64,000 nt of DNA, taken from the NCBI GenBank assembly GCA_001599595.1, contig BCHH01000003.1:813403-877402 (forward strand), written 5' to 3'. Position numbers and translations under genes: made by a program. Below, piece after piece: positions 55,768 to 64,000 of this stretch. How positions within the stretch are numbered: position 1 is the stretch's first letter; each line of letters starts with the position of its first letter. The notes beneath the pieces were generated by a model. The model had not been told where the DNA came from, searched no databases, and saw only the letters and a list, made by a program, of their open reading frames with translations. Source of the stretch: Beverwykella pulmonaria (Eukaryota; Ascomycota; Dothideomycetes; Pleosporales; Melanommataceae).

Positions 55768-56307
55768 TTGTCACCGGCGGTTGAATAGGCCAAGTCGGCC
55801 ACGAATCTGGCCGAAAAACTTTGCTGAAAAACATCACTTCAATGAATAGAACTCAACAGTCACACAATATTATATAATAAAATTAACAGGATTTCTAGGT
55901 CTACATACAACTGATAGTCCTCTTAATTTTTAGAAGGTAATTCTGTTGCGTTGTTATGCTCTATCGTTCTTTATTTTGGCCACATTCGTGGCCGATTTTA
56001 TTGCTAAAACGCCAAGCCTGCTTTTGGCCAGGTCAGAGGTCGCATGGTAGGCCTTCAAGAAGCAGGCCGAAGAAAGGGGGAAATCGTCTTTTTACACATA
56101 ACTACACAACCACACAAGATTTGTACATAAAACTTAAATGGTATAATGTCTATATAGAGATCCTTAATCTGCATGAATTTTAGGTTAAAATTTTAGGGTG
56201 TTGCGTTTGTTGTAAGTAAAAACGTGTTCATCCCGTTTCATTGATTTTCGCGATATTTTTTTGGCCAGGTTCGTGGCCGACTTGGCCTACTCAACCACCG
56301 GCGACAA
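55768..56307. mobile_element. MITE-like DNA element with 51-bp terminal inverted repeats
   Basis: The left end (55768-55818) begins TTGTCACCGGCGGTTGAATA; the right end (56257-56307), read in reverse complement, begins TTGTCGCCGGTGGTTGAGTA. They match at 46 of 51 positions, and all five differences are transitions. A TA dinucleotide flanks each end (55766-55767 and 56308-56309), as for Tc1/mariner/pogo-type insertion. The 540-bp element is AT-rich inside, has no transposase frame and contains extra GGCCAC/GTGGCC palindromic words near 55978. It is therefore a non-autonomous element moved by a transposase elsewhere. It occupies most of the spacer between JMJD7-like and IMP1. Confidence 0.88.
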
Positions 56308-56476
56308 TAAGTCAAGTGGCTTGGCGTTCTGACATTTTCGAAGCTTGATGTTGGAGCTTCAATTCCGATCTCCGTCCTCATCAACAATCGCTCAGTTCCT
56401 CATCCTGTTGCATTCAGTATTCAATTTGCACACTGAGACAAACATGCTGCTTCGGTAGTACAGAAGTTCACAGAGA

Positions 56477-57234
56477 ATGCCACCCCCACGAATACCCATC
56501 ACCTCGCTGCTCTCCCGACTCCGCACCCATGTCCGCGCCCCTCCATTCCGCGCGTTGCAGTCGGATTCTAGAAGTCGTACGTATCCCACCCTCAAAGATT
56601 GCTTCTTAAAAAATATAAAAGCGCCTATTCCACACCTTCACCTCTCTACCACAGAGCTTCAAGTCGTCCCAAGTTCCATCTAACACCCGCAGGCGTCCTC
56701 CTCAACTTCGCAAAAGGCGGCCTCGTCCTCCATATAATATTCAGCTACATCGGCACTGTTGGCGGTACAAGCGGAATCTCTATGGTGCCTACTATCCCCT
56801 CGAATTTCCACTTCCAGCCCTGGATTATGACATCGAAGCTGCACAGGCGGGGGCGCAACATCCGCGTCGGGGACATCGTATCCTTCAATCACCCCATGAT
56901 TACCGGCGCATTAGGCGCAAAGCGCGTCATCGGTATGCCAGGAGATTTCGTATGTGTGTTGACGCCAGGGAAGCGGGATGAGGAGATGGAAGATGCGAGT
57001 ATAACCGGAGGAGAGGTCAGGGAGGAGATGTTCCAGGTGCCAGAGGGACATTGCTGGTTGGCGGGTGATAATCTGGAGTGGAGTAGGGACAGCAGGGTCT
57101 ATGGGCCGCTGCCATTGGGACTAGTTAGGGGGAAGGTTATGGCGGTCGTGTGGCCGCCGAGTTGTATGGGGTGGATAAAGAATGCGCTGGTTGATCCTAC
57201 AGATGAGGAACCTGAGTGGAAGGCCGGGAAATGA
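56477..57234 (+). CDS. IMP1: Mitochondrial inner membrane protease subunit 1
   Basis: S26-family signal peptidase that trims intermembrane-space proteins, working with Imp2 in the inner membrane. Two exons, 56477-56576 and 56657-57234, about 225 aa. The first exon is rich in Arg, Pro and Ser without acids, fitting a mitochondrial presequence. A membrane segment, LVLHIIFSYIGTVGG, precedes the catalytic Ser in SGISMVPTI; the Lys base is in GAKRVIGMPGD; and the last box is WLAGDNLEWSRDSRVYGPLP. The KLHRRGRNIRVGDIV stretch resembles Imp1 more than Imp2, though the VVWPP near the end is seen in Imp2 too. The acceptor at 56656 is chosen to keep phase; another AG two bases earlier does not. Confidence 0.87.
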
Positions 57235-57634
57235 TAAGAGAAGAAAGTTGTGTACAAAGCAGTGTACAAATAGTGTATATACACCTGGGACTAAAGATCG
57301 GCATCGATGACGCAATGTAAGTTGGCCAATCTCTGTATTCAATAACAAGCTAAGGGTTATAGAGCCTAGTGTGCAAAAGGGCATGAGTATTCTCAGACCA
57401 TTATACTCGTTTTGAAGTGTCAAAACTCTTTTCTATTCCATATTCCAACCTTGGCGTATGCCTATCGCCATACCTAAACACCCTGGACTATTCTCTAAAT
57501 TGCGTTTTACCTTCAAGATGCAAGCCAACTATCGAACTCAAACGCTAAACAGGACAGAATTGTGTACAAGAACCATACCAGCCTATACTTCAACGGTCGA
57601 CGTCATAGAAATCTATAACTGTAGAAATGCGCAT

Positions 57635-58504
57635 CTATAGCGCCAGAGCAGCAGCAAGAATTCCCCCAGCCCCAACCATGAGTGCAGCAACACCCGTAGG
57701 CACCGACTTCGGCACTGCAATCCCCGTACTCTGTGTCCCGGTCGTGGTCCCCGTCGCTTTAGGCGCGAATACGCCCGTTGTCGCCGCTATCACACATTAG
57801 CAAATCCCTTCGCTTCTCACTCAAGTTGAATCGAACTCACCAGGTCCCCCGGCCGTAACCGTCACAGTGTTCCTGATAAACCACTTATCCACATCACTCT
57901 TCGCAAAAGTTTCGGTGTGCTTCCCCGTACCCGCTCCCCAAATATTGGAATCTAGCGCTCCGCTCGCGGTGCACGTTGCAGGCCCGCTCGCCACTCCGCC
58001 ATCACCGAACGTACATTCCTGCTCCAGGCCTATGACACCAGTGGCGGTGTAGTGCACGGCCCAGTAACTCGCGCCCTGCGTGATCTCCCACGGTATGCAC
58101 GCTTCTGCCGCCTGCCCAAGTCCGAAACACTCGGATGGGTTAGCACTCAGGCCATTAAGATCGAAGACGCGCTTATCCTTTGCGACGGCGCGGGGTAAAC
58201 CAGGGATGTTCGTCGGCAAACCTGGAATATTCGTGGGTACGCCCGGAAGATTTGATAGAATGGAGTGCACTTTGCTCTGCGCCTCGTTGAGTGCTGAGGA
58301 GGCGGCGCCAAGTGCGGAAGACACGGCGGCTGAGTTAACGGTGCAGCCGTACGAGTATGTCGTCAGGGAGTTTTGGCCTAAGACCGTGACGGTCGGTGCG
58401 GATTGCGTGACGCACCAATCTGGAATCAGGATCGTGGCTGTGGTTGTTGTTTGTGCGGTTGTGAGCGCGGCGAAGAGGAGGGGGGTTAGGAGAAGGAGGG
58501 TCAT
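57635..58504 (-). CDS. Secreted GPI-anchored cell-surface protein
   Basis: Two exons, 57841-58504 and 57635-57786, about 271 aa. The start at 58504 gives a signal peptide, MTLLLLTPLLFAALTTAQ. The mature part has a Ser/Ala-rich helix, a short repeat PGVPTNIPGLPTNIPGLPRA and a Cys-containing C-terminal domain (PSECFGLGQAAEACIPW, EQECTFGDG). It ends with a Thr-rich linker and a hydrophobic tail VAALMVGAGGILAAALAL, as needed for GPI attachment. Such proteins decorate the fungal wall; the specific role is unknown. The intron (GTGAGT donor, TAG acceptor) joins the sorting tail in frame; without it the protein would end early. Confidence 0.85.
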
Positions 58505-60266
58505 CGCTGCGGTTGGCACTTTGTGAAGTTGAAAGGAGTTAAAGGAAAGTATTGAAAATGTGAAGATGGAAGAAGCGTGGAAAAGTCTTGGGTTGGAAAG
58601 GGGTATGAAGTTGAAATGTACAAATCCTTCTGCTATGTGAAAACGGTTTGACGGCTTGTGTGTCAGATGTAGATGAGAACCTCCAAAAGATGGAACAAAA
58701 TCTGGGCAGCGGGCTCGGAGTACGGTCTTTAATACAGGGCTTCACGTTGCCTCTTGACACAATATACGAGGAGCTGTCACAGCCTTCCTCTCCGCCGCAC
58801 TGCGCATTGTGCACAGTTCAGCATCGCGAGTGTGTGAGGTGAGATTCTCAACCCCAAAGCTTGCATCTGAAACATGTACACTTATATCCCAAATCCGTTG
58901 GGCTAGCCCAAGGAAGTTAGTAAGATGAGTAACATAATGGCTGAAAAAAAATATTGACCAATGAACGGGCAGCGCGGGTGTCAGATCTGACAGTTGCAGG
59001 GGTGCGCACTGTTTGCGAGAAACAGGAGTGAACAGATAGATATTGAGGCACAACCAAAGGTAAGCGTTGCGACAAGGCGAGGTTGGTGGCGCGACCACAG
59101 GAAGTCGACGTGTTGATGAATAATAGTATTTATACCGGTATTCGACTTATGAAGAAGGGGAACTTCACGTCCTGCAAATGCAAAGCCCTAAATTAATCGA
59201 TTTCGTAAGAGCAACAGCGCGGGCGAGAACATAAATGGATTGAGTACAAGCGTGAAGCTGATCTTTGAGAGACTTTTTCTAACCGAAACCGTCTGAGGTG
59301 GTATCGCTAGTGTGCAATCTCTCTTGTCACCCGTGCTGCGGCGTAAACATTCATCCTTTCAGACTGCTCTCATGTTCCAGAAGTACTCCTTCCTATTTTG
59401 GAAGAAAATGCTTGTATCAGTTCAACCTATAAGACTTGGCCCCACAAAAGCTTCGCAACGCTATCTGGCGTCTCCCGCAGAGCTGCTTTGCTTTCTCTTT
59501 TGTAGAGAATGAAAGTTGGACCCGTGAGATACGGATAGCAAGACAGCAGCAAAGAGAGTATGTTTCGCACTGAAATAAGCCATCACTTGTTGCAACAATT
59601 ATTCATGTACAATTTCGAGAAGAAGAGGGAAGACTCTTCATTGACACTGCAAGGAAGCTGCAAGTCCACCGCGAGACGGGAAAAAATTTCGAGATGTGCG
59701 GGATAGCCTCGTAGTGTAATGACGTACACTACCAAAAGGCTTATCGTCGCGTGCACCATTGAGGAAGGTCGTGCTTCAGCGAAACAATGGGAAATGCGTG
59801 ATGATGTAGCGGAAGAAGAATGTGCAGGTCGATCTCCCGTTAAGAGCTTTAACAACAAGGATTACAAGTATCTCATCAGGGTTGAGTTATTAGATGTTCT
59901 TGCATTATCTAGCTCGTCTATGTATGGGCGTACGTGGGCAAAGTTCGACGTAAAGAACAGGCGAAACTAATCACCATTTGTGATACCAGCGTAGACTTAG
60001 GAGATAGGCATTCGCCAAACGGACGAAAACGGATATACAAGGGTATGACACTACCCGAAGAGGCAGGTGTGGCTGTTCATATATTCTTCGCCTACGCGAG
60101 CTTCAACAATCAGGTAGCCTAGAAGTGTCCCTGTCGCAAACCACACATACAAATAAATTGGTTTTCGGCATCAGATAACGCGCGAGCGGAGGCTGAACAG
60201 AACAGGATAGATGCCATTCTTGCTATAGTGAATGGAAGCTCCTCAAGTTCCATGCCGTTGGAAATA
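58505..60266. other. Gene-free stretch
   Basis: No supportable gene in about 1.8 kb. The left 150 bp are the leader of the GPI-protein gene. Open frames near 59700-60120 on the plus strand are short and unmatched. No repeat or transposon end was recognised. Confidence 0.4.
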
Positions 60267-60854
60267 CTATTCCACAACCAGAAGCTCCTCTTCGCTCGCA
60301 AACCGACGATCATTGTACGGGCTGGCGGTGTACGCATCCAGTTCGCTCTCTTTGACGTCACCGACGGCCTTCTCCCACACGGCTTGGAATGACCCCTCGG
60401 CCCGGACCTTGTACTTTGCTGGCTTCGCTGGCATCCAGGGCTGGCTGAAGACCACCTCGATCGCGTGCTCGGTGCCTGGAGCAATTTCCTGGAGCTGATC
60501 TGGCGTGATGGGCATTTTTCGACGGAGCATCAATATGTCTGTTTTGAGCTCCTCTCCGGATTCTGCGTCAACGAACTTGAAAACACCAACATTTGCCGCA
60601 TGGGAATCCAGAGGCGTACCCCATTTCAGGATCGTGAAAGTTGATGTGGGATGGTTGTTCTTAAGTGTTACCAGGACTGATGGCGGGCTCTTCGATACCT
60701 GAGAGAGCTTGAACTCGAGGCCTGGCACGCCCTGGGGCGCCGTGGAGTCGGATTTGGACATATCGAATTCGCCTAGAGAGGGGTTGTAGATGAGATAGAG
60801 CGAGCCGAGAAGGGTAATGGCTAGGGCGGTGATGACAAAAGTTCGGCCGTTCAT
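60267..60854 (-). CDS. Membrane-anchored protein resembling a deuterolysin propeptide
   Basis: Intronless, 195 aa from the ATG at 60854. An N-terminal hydrophobic segment, TFVITALAITLLGSLYLIY, could be a signal anchor or signal peptide. The rest (about residues 45-165) follows the propeptide of M35 metalloproteases: VLVTLKNNHPTSTFTILKWG then TPLD, a FKF strand, EIAPGTEHAIEVVF and YKVRAEGSFQAVW. The adjacent M35 gene has the parallel [19 protein letters not shown] then [15 protein letters not shown] and FDVFAKG. No zinc-binding HExxH or protease domain follows; the protein ends soon after the propeptide-like fold. It might be a stand-alone inhibitor, chaperone or unrelated reuse of the fold. 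It lies 1.8 kb upstream of the protease, head-to-head. Confidence 0.7.
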   Translation of the reverse strand: MNGRTFVITALAITLLGSLYLIYNPSLGEFDMSKSDSTAPQGVPGLEFKLSQVSKSPPSVLVTLKNNHPTSTFTILKWGTPLDSHAANVGVFKFVDAESGEELKTDILMLRRKMPITPDQLQEIAPGTEHAIEVVFSQPWMPAKPAKYKVRAEGSFQAVWEKAVGDVKESELDAYTASPYNDRRFASEEELLVVE

Positions 60855-62673
60855 CTGTTTGTCCAATTCGTGGAATGTTGGGAGTGTGAAGGATGCGGTG
60901 TGGCCTTCGAAGGGAAGTCAATTCAGTTGTCGGGGGTTGGAGCGTCGCGAGAATTCCCTATTTAGTGTCTGGGGGTAAGGCTGGCTGATAGCTCATGAAG
61001 CTGTTCGTTGAGATGTAGCAAATCCACGTCCTCGGTGATGGTCGGCGTTGAGGTTTGATCAAGAAGAAAGTGGAAGTCGGAATGGGGATCTGAGCTGCCC
61101 TTCAAGGGCCTATCGCCGAATCACACCCTGGTGTAAATGTGTCTTCTTGACAACAACCAGGTCCAGGCAGTGGCGGATCGTTCTCACATATATCGCCAGG
61201 CGAATCACATCCCCACTGTGAGAATTCGTGACCAAGGGCGTTGCGTCCCGCTCGGCTGATCTGCTCTGCTTTGGTGGGGATGAGGGGTGAAACTGTCTGA
61301 GAAGCGACAGCGAGTGGCGCTAAAATTGATTAAAAGACGGCAGCAAACAAAGTACGCTCCTCCCGGCGCTGCACATCATCATGCCTTAAGGGGAGATGAT
61401 GAATCGTATAGGGCAAGATTGTTCGCTACTAAAATGACAAGATGCAATTGTTTGTTGGAGTGTTCACAATAGAATACCAATGTTGCTATGTTGTTGTTCC
61501 TTACGGTTCCCGCCCGCCTTCCGCGCGTGGCGCTGAGGGTAGCTTGCCCCCATTCAGCTAGCCTCTCGATGGCCGCATTCATCCCAAGATTCTCCGCAAC
61601 CTTCTTTGAACCCCATCTCCACGTTCTACTTCCACGAAGCATCCTCCATGCCTTGCTGTCCATGTCGGGCATCTTCGGCGAACTTCTCGGGGCGGACAAC
61701 CCCTGAGAACCGCATCACGTTACATCTGCATCTGCAGCTCGGCACTACGCACCTACTCTGGATGATATCCAATCCGAGCCAATCTGCAATATATGAGATA
61801 AAGCCCAGCGGGCCAGCAATGAAGGCGATGGCATCAAGTCCGGGGACAGTGGTGCACAAGAGGGACTGTCCATGAGGTGAAGAAAGAAAATTGTTCAGAA
61901 TCGACTGTCGTCATTGTATCAGCCGTCTGAAACCTCCCTCACTTTCGGCTGTGGGTCAGGCAATCCAGGGATTGACCACTCGCCCATGCTCGGTGGCTAT
62001 GGAGAACTGATGCGAAGGTTTGATCCTTGCGAAACGACTGCTCCACTCTGTTTGCTGGCGATTTTCGCCTATCACAGCCATGCTTGCAGAAACACCACAA
62101 CCCGCCAAGGCGCTTTTGGGCAGGTCTAATATATCCCAGGACGATCGACGGGCCTTGATGCACCACACAGATTGTGAATAGCCGTCGCAGTACACGAATA
62201 CCATACGCTCTACACCCCTTATCATCTGCCTGGTAGTGGCGATTACATTTCAAGACCTTCCATTCCCCAGCAACATGACCGGTCTCTACTCGAGCCACCA
62301 ATGAAGTTTTGCGATCCCCAGGTTTCCTCCGCCTCGTCCGCCTCGTCGGAATTGTGCCGCAGAAACGATCCACCATTTGTAGAACTGATCATTTGGAAAC
62401 TCCTAGGTTTATGCCTCTGTGCTTTGCCAACTGCCCAAATTGGATTTACTCCATAGCACGTTTATTTAGCACATAATTGACCCTGGCTGTCGGAAGACGC
62501 CCGATGTACATTATTCTTGAGAGATAGAGCCTCCAGCAAGTATAAAGGTCTGTTGATATCGCAACAGATGCAAATCATCATCTACTGACCGCCAGCTCTT
62601 CTACGTTGACTCAGAGAGCCCAGAAGATCTCACCCTCTCACTTGAATCTCCTGACCTTCGCAACATATTCGCC
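60855..62673. other. Divergent spacer between propeptide-like gene and deuterolysin
   Basis: No convincing gene in 1.8 kb. A hydrophobic minus-strand stretch near 61750-61850 and a basic one near 61480-61700 look slightly protein-like but lack an ATG in frame or a workable splice. The last 200 bp are the promoter and leader of the protease gene. Confidence 0.4.
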
Positions 62674-64000
62674 ATGAAGGGTTTCGCTCTGCTATCTCTC
62701 GCTGCTCTAGTCTCATACGCCAGCGCGACTGCCATCAATGTCAACAAGCGCGCCACCCCGTTAAGCGTTGCGCTCACTGCTTCGGGTAACTCTGAAGTCA
62801 AGGTCGCTGTCACGAACAATGGCGAGACTGCTCTCAACCTGCTGAGCAAGGGAACCTTCTTGGATGAGGCCAACCCGGTGGAGAAAGTACAGATGTTCAC
62901 AGGCAGTAAGTTCATGCATCTCCCTCACGTAACGCCTAAAGGCCCGGTAAAAAGCACGTGTGGCGGTGCAGCAACCCCCATGCTGCATTCGTAGCCAAGC
63001 TTGTTTACAGGGCTAGATGCATGATGACATGCCTTGCGGCCGCACCCTACTCTCTCCAGCATTTGCGCTCATTGAACGCCCTATACGATTTTGCCATCTC
63101 AATGTTTGATGCTTGCAATCTAACAAGCTCTTCAGATTCCAAGGTTGCTTTCGAGGGTATTAAGATCCGAATTTTGACTTCTGGTCTGAGCGCGGATGAC
63201 TTTGTCGCTTTGGGAGCTGGTGAGACCAAGGAAATCACAGTTGAGACTGCTGCTCTGCACGCCCTTAACGAGGGCGGTGACTTCGATGTCTTCGCTAAGG
63301 GCGTGATCCCGTTCGCTGCAGAGGGATCCACTGAGCTCTCTGGTAGCATCCCCTACGAGTCGAACAAGCTTTCGATGTCGATTGACGGGGCTATCGCTGC
63401 TACCGTTGAAAAGGCCCTAACCAAGCGTACCGTTGTTGGAACCAGTTGCACTGGTTCCAAGCTGACTGCTGTTCGCACTGCGCTCTCCAACTGCGCTAAA
63501 TTGGCCACTTCAGCAGCTTCTGCTGCCTCTGCCGGCACTAAGCTTACTACTTACTTCAAGTCGACGGCTTCCTCTACCAAGAGCACTGTATCTGCCCGCC
63601 TGACAGCTGTGGCTTCTGACTGCGGAGGCTCTGGCAGCAAGACTTCGACCAACTGCAACGACCCCTACTCCGTAAGTGCCCCAATTATCTACCTTGAGTT
63701 ATCCGCAGCATTTCTAACAGTCAAACTCAGGGGTGCTCCTCCAACGTTCTCGCCTACACCGTTCCAACCGCCAACTTCATCACATACTGCCCCCTCTTCT
63801 TCAGCGCGCTACCCGCCCTCACATCATCTTGCCACGCTCAAGATCAGGCCACTACTGTTCTTCATGAGGAGACCCACGCACCTGCTGTCTACAGCCCGGG
63901 GACTGACGACCTGGGCTACGGATACGCTGCTGCGACCGCCCTTTCCGCAAACCAGGCTCTTAACAACGCTGACTCTTACGCCCTCTACGCTAACGGTATG
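62674..64000 (+). CDS. Deuterolysin (M35 zinc metalloprotease), cut by window end
   Basis: Secreted neutral protease II type. Exons: 62674-62905, 63136-63671 and 63731 to beyond 64000; 346 residues are visible. A signal peptide, [18 protein letters not shown], precedes a propeptide that ends after a dibasic Lys-Arg (ALTKRTVVG), the likely processing site. The mature enzyme shows paired Cys ([17 protein letters not shown]), then in the last exon [19 protein letters not shown], containing the HExxH zinc ligands and the downstream GTxD-type Asp ligand of M35, followed by GYGY. The first intron is 230 bp, long for this window; it keeps the frame with GTAAGT and CAG. The C-terminal few residues are outside the window. 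Confidence 0.93.

Noticed and set aside
61626..61859. Hydrophobic minus-strand peptide frame
   Set aside because: It has no in-frame ATG and no splice joins it to the basic frame next to it in a consistent phase.
1..64000. CRISPR array, bacterial defence island or prokaryotic operon
   Set aside because: No regularly spaced direct repeats with unique spacers; introns, Sm protein, GPI and mitochondrial genes show a fungal nuclear genome.

Overview
This is a gene-dense window of nuclear DNA from a filamentous ascomycete (Pezizomycotina). The support is many short introns of about 45-75 bp with GT(A/G)AG(T)-type donors and CTAAC-like branch points, single-gene transcription units on both strands, and ascomycete-specific families: Ams2/Spt21-type GATA protein, Irs4 EH protein, a THN-reductase-like SDR, multi-pass membrane families and M35 deuterolysin. 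A Dothideomycete is my best guess, but that is inference. No tRNA, rRNA, CRISPR array or bacterial-style operon was recognised.

Layout. 1-13 kb is accessory in character: two large multi-pass membrane proteins (2275-4669 and 8112-10338), an epoxide-hydrolase-like enzyme (5234-6256), three tandem 59-bp palindromic repeats, a decayed TPR gene and a frameshifted small gene. 13.6-33 kb is mostly housekeeping: F-box protein, dihydroxyacetone kinase, Sm protein SmD2 (short exons, easily missed), Ams2/Spt21-like GATA protein, an acidic low-complexity nuclear-type protein, a three-RRM Pub1/TIA1-type protein with polyglutamine, PIF1 helicase and a SurE nucleotidase. 33.7-48 kb is accessory again: SDR reductase, alpha/beta hydrolase, a broken MFS efflux gene, a gene remnant, two orphan-type proteins, a repeat relic and an intact sugar transporter. 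48.8-57.2 kb holds DNA ligase IV, Irs4, a JMJD7-like JmjC protein and Imp1 protease. A 540-bp MITE-like element sits between the divergent JMJD7 and IMP1 genes. 57.6-64 kb has a GPI-anchored wall protein, a membrane-anchored protein resembling an M35 propeptide, and a deuterolysin gene cut by the window end.

How genes relate. I see no secondary-metabolite cluster or defence island. Several essential genes are paired head-to-head over shared promoters: SMD2/AMS2, SurE/SDR, LIG4/IRS4 and JMJD7/IMP1. The most interesting signals are the MITE in a shared promoter, a free-standing M35-propeptide-like protein near an M35 protease, GC-AG introns needed to keep three genes in frame, and MCB-like sites upstream of the Ams2 homologue. 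Exon borders were set by hand from splice motifs, reading frame and remembered family sequence; none was checked by alignment.
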